Origin: an uncultured Collinsella sp.
GTDB lineage: Bacteria > Actinomycetota > Coriobacteriia > Coriobacteriales > Coriobacteriaceae
NCBI GenBank assembly: GCA_902493375.1
Contig: CABUPH010000020.1
Coordinates: forward strand, 1 to 35,488
Length of the DNA: 35,488 nucleotides
Reading direction: 5' to 3'
Shown: in pieces, positions 1 through 7,568 of the stretch
Numbering within the stretch: position 1 is the stretch's first letter
Layout: every line of letters starts with the position of its first letter
Program-made: the position numbers and the translations under genes
Notes under the pieces: model-generated
The model's input: the letters and a program-made list of their open reading frames with translations, nothing else
What the model was told of the DNA's origin: nothing
Databases searched by the model: none

Positions 1-130
1 AGGCGCTCGCCGCGCCTAGCGCGCGAACTCCCGCCCGCGAGGAGGAGCGCCCCGAGCAAGCTCGACCCGTACAAGCCTGTCATCCGCCAATAGCTCGAGG
101 ACGACGCCCGGAACTGGCGCAAGCAGTCCT
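1..130 (+). pseudogene. IS21-family transposase (IstA-like) remnant
   Basis: Frame 1 from base 1 reads a basic stretch, then SKLDPYKPVIRQ, an in-frame TAG at 91-93, then LEDDARNWRKQ, and runs out at about 130. The SKLDPYKPxI...LEDD...W(R)KQ pattern is typical of the region after the helix-turn-helix in IS21-type IstA transposases. The premature stop, and the replacement of the expected downstream part by a palindromic repeat at 134, mark it as a decayed fragment. Nothing further of the element (no istB) is visible. The assignment is from recognition of the motif, without a database search. Confidence 0.55.
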
Positions 131-133
131 TCA

Positions 134-206
134 ATAAGTTGCGCTGAAATAGTGTCTGTTTTTGCTGTTAGATAGCATATTCAGTCCCTAATTCACCGCA
201 ACTTAT
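134..206. repeat. Palindromic repeat, copy 1 (GTTGCGGTGAAAT family)
   Basis: Imperfect inverted repeat with arms at about 134-158 and 182-206. The left arm reads ATAAGTTGCGCTGAAAT and the right arm is its near complement, ATTCACCGCAACTTAT. A second element with the same arms and a different centre lies at 16367-16433. This copy sits 10 nt past the stop codon of the minus-strand permease gene, so it may double as a transcription end or mRNA-stabilising stem. The two-copy occurrence points to a dispersed REP/MITE-like element. Confidence 0.7.
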
Positions 207-216
207 TGGTGGTGGC

Positions 217-1431
217 TTACTGGTAGCGTAGACACTCGACGGGGTCGAGCTTTGCTGCGCGGCGAGCGGGGTAGAAGCCAAAGATTACGCCGATGCCGAC
301 GGAGACGGCGAAGGACAGCAGCACCGTGGCGATTGAAAAGCTCGGTATGATTTGCCCGCTGGCTCCGAGTTCGCCAAGAATCCCGGATCCGGAGGCAAAC
401 ATCGCGAGGCCCCAGGCTAGCAGATAGCCTATCAGGACACCCAACAGTCCGCCGGTGACGCACAGCGCCGAAGACTCGGCCAAAAACTGCGCGGTGATAT
501 CGCGACGACTGGCGCCCAGAGCGCGGCGGATGCCGATCTCGCGAATGCGCTCAGTCACGTTGGTGAGCATCATGTTCATGATGCCAATACCGCCCACGAG
601 CAGCGAAATGCTTGCAACGGCGCCCATGATGAGCGAGAACGCGCTCATAAAGGAGTTGAGTGCATCGATAGCGCTTTTCATGGAGGTCGCCGATACACTG
701 TCGTACTCATCATCCTCCGCGATGCCCTTCATCGCGCGCACCTTGGACTCGATGGTCTTACAAAGCTCATCCATGTCCGTGCCCTCGACGGCAAGTGCTG
801 TTACGCTGGGGAATGAAGGATTCTCGTCGCCAAATAGCCCGGAGATGGTTTCGCGTGGCATATACAGCGTGAGCGAGCCCATGGAGTCGCTGCCGCCATC
901 AATCACGCCTACAATCTGCACCTCGCCGTTGGACACCTTGATGGTTTTCCCCAGCGCATCCTGTTCGTTGCCGTAAAGCTGATCGGCGCCGCCGCGGCTG
1001 ATGAGCGCCACGCGCGAGCCTGATTGGGACTCGGCCTGGGAATAGGTGCGCCCCGCAACGAGCTTGCCGGCCCCCACGGCGTCGAGCATGTCGCTATCGA
1101 CACCCTGTGCCATGACGGTATAGCTTTTATCGCCGGTCTTGTACTCGGTATACGCGCTGTCGACAATGCCGATCTGCTCTATCTGCGGCACCAGTTTTTG
1201 AAGCTTCTCGATGTCCGACTCGGTGAGTTCTTGCGACGAATAGATTTGCACCATGCGTGCCGCATTGAGGCCCAGGCTGTTGACCAGGGTGTTTTGGATG
1301 CCGCCGATGAGTGAGGTCATGGCGATAACCGAGGCGATGCCAATGACGATGCCCAGGATGGTGAGCAGGCTGCGGCCCTTGTTGGCCTCGAGCGAGTGAA
1401 GGGCTTCCTGGATGAGATCGCGGGCGCTCAT
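217..1431 (-). CDS. MacB-type ABC transporter permease
   Basis: 404-residue inner-membrane permease of the MacB/FtsX-like family, third gene of an export cassette. A first membrane helix near residues 20-42 (LLTILGIVIGIASVIAM) is followed by a large extracytoplasmic domain of about 220 residues. Three more helices lie between about 260 and 395, and the conserved cytoplasmic coupling segment ERIREIGIRRALGASRRDI lies between the second and third helices. This is the MacB topology of four helices with an outer domain after the first. Its ATG overlaps the stop of the ATPase gene by 4 nt (ATGA), indicating translational coupling. The family exports macrolides, peptides or lipids by a mechanotransmission mechanism, but the substrate here cannot be told. 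A palindromic repeat follows the stop codon. Confidence 0.9.
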   Translation of the reverse strand: MSARDLIQEALHSLEANKGRSLLTILGIVIGIASVIAMTSLIGGIQNTLVNSLGLNAARMVQIYSSQELTESDIEKLQKLVPQIEQIGIVDSAYTEYKTGDKSYTVMAQGVDSDMLDAVGAGKLVAGRTYSQAESQSGSRVALISRGGADQLYGNEQDALGKTIKVSNGEVQIVGVIDGGSDSMGSLTLYMPRETISGLFGDENPSFPSVTALAVEGTDMDELCKTIESKVRAMKGIAEDDEYDSVSATSMKSAIDALNSFMSAFSLIMGAVASISLLVGGIGIMNMMLTNVTERIREIGIRRALGASRRDITAQFLAESSALCVTGGLLGVLIGYLLAWGLAMFASGSGILGELGASGQIIPSFSIATVLLSFAVSVGIGVIFGFYPARRAAKLDPVECLRYQ

Positions 1432-2201
1432 GCCACCACTCCTTTCAGCGGGTTGGCGGAGGCGGAAATCATGGGCAGGCTATCTACGGCGCTGCGTAGG
1501 GTCTTCGGTGCATGTGGAATATACGCGCCGTCATGGATGCGGCCGTCGCGGATGGTCACGGCGCGGTCGGCTTCGGCGGCGATGCCGGGGTCGTGTGTGA
1601 TGAGCACGATGGTCTTGCCGCGCTCCTGAAGCTTGTGGAATGTTTCCATGACGAGCGCTCCGGTTGCGGAGTCCAGGTTTCCCGTCGGCTCATCGGCCAG
1701 GATGATGGGCGGGTCATTGACAAGGGCGCGCGCGATGGCGACACGCTGCATCTGGCCGCCCGAGAGCTCGGATATGCGGTGGTCCCAGTGGTCGACCGGT
1801 AGCGTGACGGCCTGCAGCGCGTGCACGGCGCGCATTTCCCGCTGGCTTCGGGGCACATTGGTGTAGGCCAACGGCAGCATGACGTTTTCGATAACCGACA
1901 GGCGCGGCAGCAGGTTGAAGCTCTGAAAGACAAAGCCAATGCTCAGGGCGCGAACTTCGGTGAGCTCGTCATCGTCAAGCTCGGCCACGTTGATCCCTTG
2001 CAGGTAGTAGTCGCCCGCCGTCGGCTTATCCAGGCAGCCTAGGATGTTCATGAGCGTTGATTTGCCCGAACCCGAGGGGCCAGTGATAGCGACGAATTCG
2101 CCGGGATTTACCGCCAGGCTCACGTTGTGCAGGATGTGGGCGCACCCCGCCTCGCTCTCAAAAATGCGGTGCACGTTGCGGATGTCGATAACGGGACGCA
2201 T
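1428..2201 (-). CDS. MacB/LolD-type ABC transporter ATP-binding protein
   Basis: 257-residue ATPase that powers the neighbouring permease. Visible motifs are Walker A GPSGSGKST (about residues 41-49), the Q-loop region QSFNLLPRLSVIENVMLPL, the signature LSGGQMQRVAIARAL, Walker B IILADEPTGNLDS and the switch histidine in LITHDP. This set is typical of the MacB/LolD/FtsE group. About 30 residues follow the normal end of the domain. The ATG shares one base with the stop of the membrane-fusion gene (TAATG) and the gene overlaps the permease by 4 nt, so the three genes form one tightly coupled operon. Confidence 0.93.
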   Translation of the reverse strand: MRPVIDIRNVHRIFESEAGCAHILHNVSLAVNPGEFVAITGPSGSGKSTLMNILGCLDKPTAGDYYLQGINVAELDDDELTEVRALSIGFVFQSFNLLPRLSVIENVMLPLAYTNVPRSQREMRAVHALQAVTLPVDHWDHRISELSGGQMQRVAIARALVNDPPIILADEPTGNLDSATGALVMETFHKLQERGKTIVLITHDPGIAAEADRAVTIRDGRIHDGAYIPHAPKTLRSAVDSLPMISASANPLKGVVA

Positions 2202-3634
2202 TACATGCCCTCATCAGCAGACATGCTGCCCGAACCCGCGCTGTAGCCGCCGTCAGCCGTTGCGTCCGCTCCGGTGTCCATGACGAGCGTGTCGCCATCG
2301 CGCAGCTTGGTAACCGGCACGTTGGGGTTGATCTCGTTGTCCTGGTCGTCGCGCTTGACCTGTGTCTTGCCGACTACGGCTTCGTTGTCGTTTTGCGTCA
2401 CGACGGTCACCTTCACGCGACGGGTTTGCTTGCCCTCGTCATCGGTTGCCACGTTGACGTAATAGTGTTCGCCGTCTTCGGTCATGAGCGCCATCGTCGG
2501 CACCATTACCACGTCGTCGAGCTGTTCGGTCACCACCGATACCTCGGCTGTCATGCCCGGCTTCAGGCGCGCGTCGGGAGCCTCGATGAGGATGTCGACG
2601 TTAAAGGTTGCGCTGCCGCCACCGGAGTTGGAGTCGGAGTTTGCCACCGAGGCGATGGCCGTGACCGTTCCCTGGCTCACGATATCGGGAAACGCGGGAT
2701 ACGTGACGTTGGCGCTCTGCCCAACGGCGATCTTGGCGATATCCTTTTCGCCCACCTGCACGGTTACCTTCATCTTGGACAGGTCGGCGATCTGCATGCA
2801 CTGCTTGCCGCCGCTCGTATCGCTTTCGCCCATGATCATGCCGCCTGTTACCGTGGCGCCCACCTTGGCGTTGAGCTCCACGATGCTGCCCGAGCTCGGG
2901 GCCGTTACCGTACGGCTAGCGGCCTTGGCGTTCGCCTGGTCGAGGTTTGCCTGGGCCGAAGCGAGGCTGCGCTGCGCGGCCGATACGGCGTTCGTGTCCG
3001 CTGATGCCGCGGAGACACCAGCCGCTGCGGAAGCTCCATCGGCGTCCGTCGTTGGGGTGGCCTGCGCGGCAGCTGCAGCTTTCTGCGCGTTGGCGATGTC
3101 TTCCTGGGCGGCTGCAACTGCACGCTGCGCCTCGGCAACGTTGCGATCGAGCTCGTCGTTTTTAATGGTCATAAGCACGTCGCCCTCGTTGACGGATTGG
3201 CCTGCCTGCACGTTGATCGAATCGACCGTACCGTCGACAGAAGGGGAGACCACTGAGGACGAAATGGGTTTGAGCTGGCCTTTCGCCTCGACCGTTGTGG
3301 TAAACGTGCCCTCGGTCACCATGTCGGTCACAGGCCCGTTGTTGCCTGCGGGCCGTGCGTTGATGGCTAAGGTCACGACAACGGCGATGAGCACAATGGC
3401 ACCCACGATACCGGCGGCAATACCGCGTCGAATCAGCTTTTTGCGTCGACGTTCTGCGCGCTTCGCTTTGAGCTTGGCGTAGGCCTCTTCATCGGAAATC
3501 TCGGCCGTATCGTTCGTGCGTTCGCTCTGCTTGTCGGCATGTACGTTTGTAATCAGAGGAATCGTTTCGGTGGCACCTTCGGGCGTGCGCTCGGTATCAT
3601 CTGGGCCCGGGGTGATCGTGGGGACATTCGGCAT
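2201..3634 (-). CDS. Membrane-fusion/adaptor protein of ABC efflux system (MacA/HlyD-like)
   Basis: 477-residue periplasmic-adaptor-type protein, first gene of the efflux cassette. I start it at the ATG at 3634, preceded by AAAGGAGA at a 4-nt gap, not at the 21-codon upstream extension. A charged cytoplasmic N-terminus of about 80 residues, with a KRAERRRKK cluster, precedes one membrane helix (AAGIVGAIVLIAVVVTLAI). Then come a lipoyl/biotinyl-like half motif (SPSVDGTVDSINVQAGQSV), an Ala/Gln-rich helical hairpin of about 100 residues, the second lipoyl half (TVTAPSSGSIVELNAKVG), and beta-barrel and membrane-proximal domains (MKVTVQVGEKDI, LKPGMTAEVSV). This is the MacA/HlyD plan. In a Gram-positive envelope it would act with MacB without an outer-membrane duct. 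Substrate unknown. Confidence 0.88.
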   Translation of the reverse strand: MPNVPTITPGPDDTERTPEGATETIPLITNVHADKQSERTNDTAEISDEEAYAKLKAKRAERRRKKLIRRGIAAGIVGAIVLIAVVVTLAINARPAGNNGPVTDMVTEGTFTTTVEAKGQLKPISSSVVSPSVDGTVDSINVQAGQSVNEGDVLMTIKNDELDRNVAEAQRAVAAAQEDIANAQKAAAAAQATPTTDADGASAAAGVSAASADTNAVSAAQRSLASAQANLDQANAKAASRTVTAPSSGSIVELNAKVGATVTGGMIMGESDTSGGKQCMQIADLSKMKVTVQVGEKDIAKIAVGQSANVTYPAFPDIVSQGTVTAIASVANSDSNSGGGSATFNVDILIEAPDARLKPGMTAEVSVVTEQLDDVVMVPTMALMTEDGEHYYVNVATDDEGKQTRRVKVTVVTQNDNEAVVGKTQVKRDDQDNEINPNVPVTKLRDGDTLVMDTGADATADGGYSAGSGSMSADEGM

Positions 3635-3664
3635 ATCGTCTCCTTTATAGAAAGAACCTCGATA

Positions 3665-3670
3665 ATTATA
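3665..3670 (-). promoter_or_regulatory. -10 hexamer upstream of efflux cassette
   Basis: The minus strand reads a perfect TATAAT at 3670-3665, about 30 nt before the ATG of the membrane-fusion gene. No convincing -35 hexamer is seen at 16-18 nt. A short stem (TATGCGCC at 3669-3676 with GGCGCATA at 3691-3698) overlaps it and may end transcription from the upstream L,D-transpeptidase gene, although no U-tract follows. Confidence 0.4.
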
Positions 3671-3766
3671 TGCGCCTACCGGTTGGGGCGGGCGCATAGG
3701 ACGGTTTCTTTCGGAACTGTTAGATTGGTCGCAGCAGCTCCACGTTGTAGGAATGCACGCGTTGCA

Positions 3767-5500
3767 CTACGAGTGGACAACCACGCACAGGCCGACTTTG
3801 ATGCAATCGTGCAGTGCCTTGGCGTCTGCCAGGCGCAGATTGATGCAGCCGTGGCTACCGCACCACTTGTACGACTCGGCGTTATCGAAGCTCTTGTCGT
3901 TTTGCCAGGTGGCATCGTGGAAGCCGATCATGTTGCCCTCGAACGGCATCCAGTAGCTCACCGGGCTCTCGTATTTGGGCTTGCCGGTCTCGGGGTCCTT
4001 GGCTCCGATCAGGGTGCTGCCGCCGTCGTTGCTGTTGATCTGCCACACGCCCTCGGGGGTTGCGTCTTCGCCCGGTTTGCCGGAAATAAAGTTGGCCTCC
4101 CAAACGATATTACCGTTCTCGTCATAGTAGCGCGCGTGCTGCTCGGACAGGTCGACGTCGATATACGCCTTCCAGTCGGGCTCTCCCTTTGCGGTAAAGG
4201 TGTCGGCCTTCTGGGAGTACTTGATCTCGATTTCGCCGGTCTGCTTGTTGTTAATGGCGTCCTCGACCTGCTTGGCGAGCGAGCTGCTGTCGATGGACCA
4301 ACCAAAGTCGCCGCCTTCGACGGCGCACTGCTTGCCATCGGCGCGCGTCCACCAGCGAGTGGAGCCCACGGTATTAAAGCCGTTGGCGAGCTCGGCTGCC
4401 CAGCTGCTGATCTGCGACGTATCGAGCGTGGGATTGGCCGGATCGGCAAAGCTGATCCACTGCAACACGGAGCTGCCATCAACCTTGCCGGCATCCTCGC
4501 CGTTGAGCTTGAGGGTCACGTTGACGCCCAGGAAGTTGTTGGCGGCATCGCATGCGGCCTGAATCTGATCATCGGTCAGCGTTCCATTGAGCGGCTCATA
4601 GGCATCGTTTCCGAGCTTGGAAAGATCTACGGTCTCGGCCAGCGAGGCAAGCTCGAGCTCGGCATACTTAATGACATGCTCGCGGTTGAGTTTTTCGTTG
4701 GAGCGCGCCTTCTCGACGGTAAACTTGCCGGCCTGCTCGTCATAGGAGCTATTGGCCTCGAACGTGCCCGAACGCCCCTCGTTAAACTCGTCGATGGCGG
4801 CGCCCAGATCCTTCTCAAACTTCTTTTGGTCAAAGGTATCGGAGAGCATGGACAGGTCGACGTCTTGATCAAGATCGACTTCGTTGGAGGTAGCGGTTGT
4901 TTTGGCCTTGCCGCTTAAGGATTCCACAAGGCGGACCGGCCATACAAAGGCTTCGTTGTGGCTGATAATCTCTTTTGCGGCAGCTTCGCCATCGACGATG
5001 GGCTCATCGGACTCGGGCTGATAGGTCCAGCTAAAGTCATCGCCTGTCACGGTGAGCTTATAGTGCTTCCATGCCGAATTGACCTTGGTAGCGGCAGACG
5101 AAGCGTTGGAGAACGAGATGTCGACGCCGGCGATGGTGGTGTTGGGGTAGGCTAGCTGCGAAAACGCTACGATTCCTACGATATAGACAATGACGATAAG
5201 ACCCAAGACGACAAAGAGCGTCGTCTTTTTGCCCGACTTATTGTTGCCGGCGGACTTGCGCGCGGGGCCGCGATCGCCTCGGGCGTGCGTGGGGGGCTGC
5301 TTGGGCGCATTGCCGTTTGCCTGGCGCTGCTGACGTTGTTGACGCTGCTGTCGCTGTTGGTTCGGGCGTTGGGAAGCGTTTGCCGCACCACGCTGCTGAC
5401 CGTGGCTCGGCGCGATAGGACGCGGTGACTGAACGCCGCCGGTGTGCCTGCTCGGCTGCTGCGGATCGGGAATCAGTTGAGTTCGATCGTTTTGCGACAT
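3767..5500 (-). CDS. L,D-transpeptidase with PG-binding-4 domain (YkuD family)
   Basis: 577-residue membrane-anchored cell-wall enzyme forming 3-3 (meso-DAP/Lys) cross-links or attaching proteins to peptidoglycan. The cytoplasmic N-terminus is low complexity, Gln/Arg-rich with repeated RQQ units (about residues 40-60). One membrane helix follows (TLFVVLGLIVIVYIVGIVAF), then about 300 residues matching PG-binding-4 type modules (for example LGVNVTLKLNGE), and a C-terminal YkuD domain with the catalytic SHGCINLR motif near the end. The Cys and His are both present. I prefer the ATG at 5500 (MSQND), since AAGGA lies 10 nt before it; the in-frame ATG at 5509 is only 1 nt from that site. It stands alone, between the efflux cassette and the serine dehydratase gene. 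Confidence 0.92.
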   Translation of the reverse strand: MSQNDRTQLIPDPQQPSRHTGGVQSPRPIAPSHGQQRGAANASQRPNQQRQQRQQRQQRQANGNAPKQPPTHARGDRGPARKSAGNNKSGKKTTLFVVLGLIVIVYIVGIVAFSQLAYPNTTIAGVDISFSNASSAATKVNSAWKHYKLTVTGDDFSWTYQPESDEPIVDGEAAAKEIISHNEAFVWPVRLVESLSGKAKTTATSNEVDLDQDVDLSMLSDTFDQKKFEKDLGAAIDEFNEGRSGTFEANSSYDEQAGKFTVEKARSNEKLNREHVIKYAELELASLAETVDLSKLGNDAYEPLNGTLTDDQIQAACDAANNFLGVNVTLKLNGEDAGKVDGSSVLQWISFADPANPTLDTSQISSWAAELANGFNTVGSTRWWTRADGKQCAVEGGDFGWSIDSSSLAKQVEDAINNKQTGEIEIKYSQKADTFTAKGEPDWKAYIDVDLSEQHARYYDENGNIVWEANFISGKPGEDATPEGVWQINSNDGGSTLIGAKDPETGKPKYESPVSYWMPFEGNMIGFHDATWQNDKSFDNAESYKWCGSHGCINLRLADAKALHDCIKVGLCVVVHS

Positions 5501-5557
5501 CGTATGCATATCCTTCGATTTTCGCCTTGCGGTTCATCGTGTTTTTACTGGGCTTGC

Positions 5558-5563
5558 ATTATA
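5558..5563 (-). promoter_or_regulatory. -10 hexamer upstream of the L,D-transpeptidase gene
   Basis: The minus strand reads TATAAT at 5563-5558, placing a start point about 50 nt before the ATG at 5500. No good -35 is recognised upstream, so this is a candidate only. Confidence 0.4.
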
Positions 5564-5604
5564 GCGATTGCCCTGCTGTTTGTGGTACGGAAACGGTGGC
5601 ATTC

Positions 5605-5631
5605 AAAAGAGGTGGGACATTTGTCCCACCT
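5605..5631 (-). terminator. Terminator of the serine dehydratase gene
   Basis: A 9-bp stem AGGTGGGAC/GTCCCACCT (5610-5618 with 5623-5631) with a 4-nt loop lies about 20 nt past the serine dehydratase stop. On the minus strand it is followed by TCTTTTGAAT. Fold and U-rich flank fit a Rho-independent terminator. Confidence 0.6.
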
Positions 5632-5649
5632 TTGAGTCGTTCTTTGCCA

Positions 5650-7257
5650 CTATCCGCACACACCGCATTTTGCACAGGCCGAAAGTGCGGCCGGAGCCTG
5701 CGCGATGCCGCCCTTTGCCGTCTCGCGCAGCGTGGCCGGCAACGCGTGACCCACCGAGAGCATGACATGTGCCATCTGGTCAAACGGCACCAAGCTCTTA
5801 ATGCCTGCGAGGGCGAGTTGTGCCGAGCTAAAGGCCGCTGCCACGCCGATGGCGTTGCGGTTTTGGCAGGGCACCTCCACGAGGCCACCTACGGGGTCAC
5901 AAACGAGACCCAGCAGGTTACTCAGCGCGATGGAACTGGCGTCGAGCGCCTGCTCGGGCGTGCCGCCGAGCATCTGCACCAGCGCGGCGGCTGCCATGGC
6001 GGCGGCGCTTCCCACCTCGGCCTGGCATCCGCCCTCGGCGCCGGCAACGCAGGCGCTTGTGGTGAGGTTGAGGCCGATGGCGGCTGCGCAGTAGAGCGCG
6101 TCCATGACTTGCTCGTCGTCGAGCTGCAGGCGATCGGCAAGCGCCAGCACGCAGCCGGGCACAACACCCGCTGAGCCTGCCGTCGGAGCTGCGACGATCA
6201 CACCCATGGTGGCGGAGCGCTCGAGCACGGCCATGGCGCGGGTCACGGCGTCGGTCTGAACGGGGCCCATCAGGCTTGCACTCAAATCGTTGCGGCTGGT
6301 GGCATCGACGAGTTTGGCCTCGCCGCCGATTAGCCCACCGAGCGAGCGCTGCGGATTTGCGATAGGGGCTGTGGTCTCTTCGCGCATGACGTCGAGCACG
6401 CGGCGCATGGCGGCGACGGCGTGGGCCTCACCGGTCAGACGTGCCTCGCGAACGGCCATGACGGCGCCGATGCTGAGCCCCAGTTCCTCACACGCATCGA
6501 GCAGCTGCTCGCCGTCGTCGAATATCTCCATGGCCGAGACGCCGGGGGAGAGCGACGAGGCCGAGCCCGGGAGCTCGATAAACGTTGCGTAATCGACATT
6601 GTCGAGCTTGCGCAGCATGGGGACGACGGTGTCGTCGGGCGCGCCGTCGGTCTCAAAGACGGAGTAGGCCTGGCCGCCTACTTCGGTGCGGTAGGTGCGG
6701 CAGAAGGCGATGTTCACGTGTGCGTAGGCGAGCAGGTTGGTGAGCGCGGCGAGTACACCGGGGACGTCCTTGTGTGCCACGAAGAGCGTGGAGTACATGC
6801 CCGAGATGTCGACGCCGACGCCGTTTATGCGGCTGATGCGCATCTTGCCGCCGCCCAGGCTCTCGCCGCGGACCTGTGCCGTGGCGCCCGTGTCGTCGAC
6901 CATGTCGATATCGACGGTATTGGGGTGGATGGAGGCGTCGTCGCCCTTGATGTCAAAGTGATATTCGAGGCCCTGCTTGAGCGCGAGGTCGAAGGCCTGC
7001 TTGATGTTCTCGTCATCGGTGTCGAGGCCCAGGATGCCCGCGACGAGCGCACGATCGGTGCCGTGGCCGCGGTAGGTGTGGGCGAAGGAGTTCCACAGGC
7101 CAAAGGTGACTTTGGTGATGCGGCCTTCCAGCAGGCTGGCGGCAACTTGGGCGCACCGCAGGGCGCCGGCGGTGTGCGATGAGCTGGGGCCGACCATGAC
7201 GGGGCCCAAGATCTCGAATGCCGAGGTCGTAGCTAGTGTTTGCGGCTTGCCTGCCAT
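5650..7257 (-). CDS. sdaA: L-serine dehydratase, fused beta-ACT-alpha form
   Basis: 535-residue iron-sulfur L-serine ammonia-lyase that converts L-serine to pyruvate and ammonia in the cytosol. The N-terminal beta domain opens with FEILGPVMVGPSSSHTAGA. An ACT-like regulatory segment follows (VPGVLAALTNLLAYAHVNIAF to FIELP, about residues 155-225). The alpha domain has AAPTAGSAGVVPGCVLALAD, AGAEGGCQAEVGSA and VCDPVGGLVEVPCQNRN, which supply the cysteines that bind the 4Fe-4S cluster. Bacillus and Clostridium usually encode these as SdaAB (beta plus ACT) and SdaAA (alpha); here they are one chain. I start at the ATG at 7257, with AGGAG 7 nt before it, instead of 14 codons upstream. A 121-bp palindrome lies just upstream and a terminator follows. 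Confidence 0.93.
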   Translation of the reverse strand: MAGKPQTLATTSAFEILGPVMVGPSSSHTAGALRCAQVAASLLEGRITKVTFGLWNSFAHTYRGHGTDRALVAGILGLDTDDENIKQAFDLALKQGLEYHFDIKGDDASIHPNTVDIDMVDDTGATAQVRGESLGGGKMRISRINGVGVDISGMYSTLFVAHKDVPGVLAALTNLLAYAHVNIAFCRTYRTEVGGQAYSVFETDGAPDDTVVPMLRKLDNVDYATFIELPGSASSLSPGVSAMEIFDDGEQLLDACEELGLSIGAVMAVREARLTGEAHAVAAMRRVLDVMREETTAPIANPQRSLGGLIGGEAKLVDATSRNDLSASLMGPVQTDAVTRAMAVLERSATMGVIVAAPTAGSAGVVPGCVLALADRLQLDDEQVMDALYCAAAIGLNLTTSACVAGAEGGCQAEVGSAAAMAAAALVQMLGGTPEQALDASSIALSNLLGLVCDPVGGLVEVPCQNRNAIGVAAAFSSAQLALAGIKSLVPFDQMAHVMLSVGHALPATLRETAKGGIAQAPAALSACAKCGVCG

Positions 7258-7280
7258 ATGCGCTCCTGTTCTATCCCGTC

Positions 7281-7401
7281 GTCCCGAGGCGCGGGGCATA
7301 AGGTCGCCTGCTCGGACAGTCCTGCTCGCACGGAGAGCACATTAAGTGCTCTCCGGCTCGTGCGGAACTCGCGATCGACCTTATGCCCCGCCCCTCGGGA
7401 C
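7281..7401. repeat. 121-bp palindromic element upstream of sdaA
   Basis: The outer arms at 7281-7306 and 7376-7401 match at 25 of 26 positions (GTCCCGAGG...GGGGCATAAGG). The centre holds a perfect 9-bp stem GGAGAGCAC/GTGCTCTCC (7332-7340 with 7346-7354) around ATTAA, with further partial pairing in between. The whole unit could fold as one long stem in RNA or as a DNA cruciform. It sits 23 bp before the sdaA start codon, within the probable 5' leader. The rest of the sdaA-metK gap (7402-7490) holds no gene that I can see. Confidence 0.75.
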
Positions 7402-7490
7402 TAAGGATACATGGTTGGAGTCGTTATGCTGCAAAATTCATTGGCTGGTGACCTATTCCATGTCCCGTGTTGGCTCATCTTCGCCACCAG

Positions 7491-7531
7491 TTAATAAAAA
7501 AGAAGTACCGGTTGGGGGCGGTACTTCTTTT
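7491..7531 (-). terminator. Rho-independent terminator of metK
   Basis: A 12-bp perfect stem, AAAAGAAGTACC (7498-7509) with GGTACTTCTTTT (7520-7531), has a loop of about 10 nt. On the minus strand it is followed by a run of six or more Ts and ATTAA. It begins about 38 nt past the metK stop. Confidence 0.85.
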
Positions 7532-7568
7532 GAAAGTGCGTATGTTGTTGCGACTTTAGCGGTTCTAG

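Noticed and set aside
3634..3697. 21-codon upstream extension of the membrane-fusion protein
   Set aside because: The internal ATG at 3634 has an excellent SD, and the extension covers the probable -10 box.
5300..5380. CAG/CTG-like repeat in the L,D-transpeptidase gene as a CRISPR or tandem array
   Set aside because: It is a short RQQ-encoding stretch inside the cytoplasmic N-terminus; there are no spacers, and no CRISPR array is present in the window.
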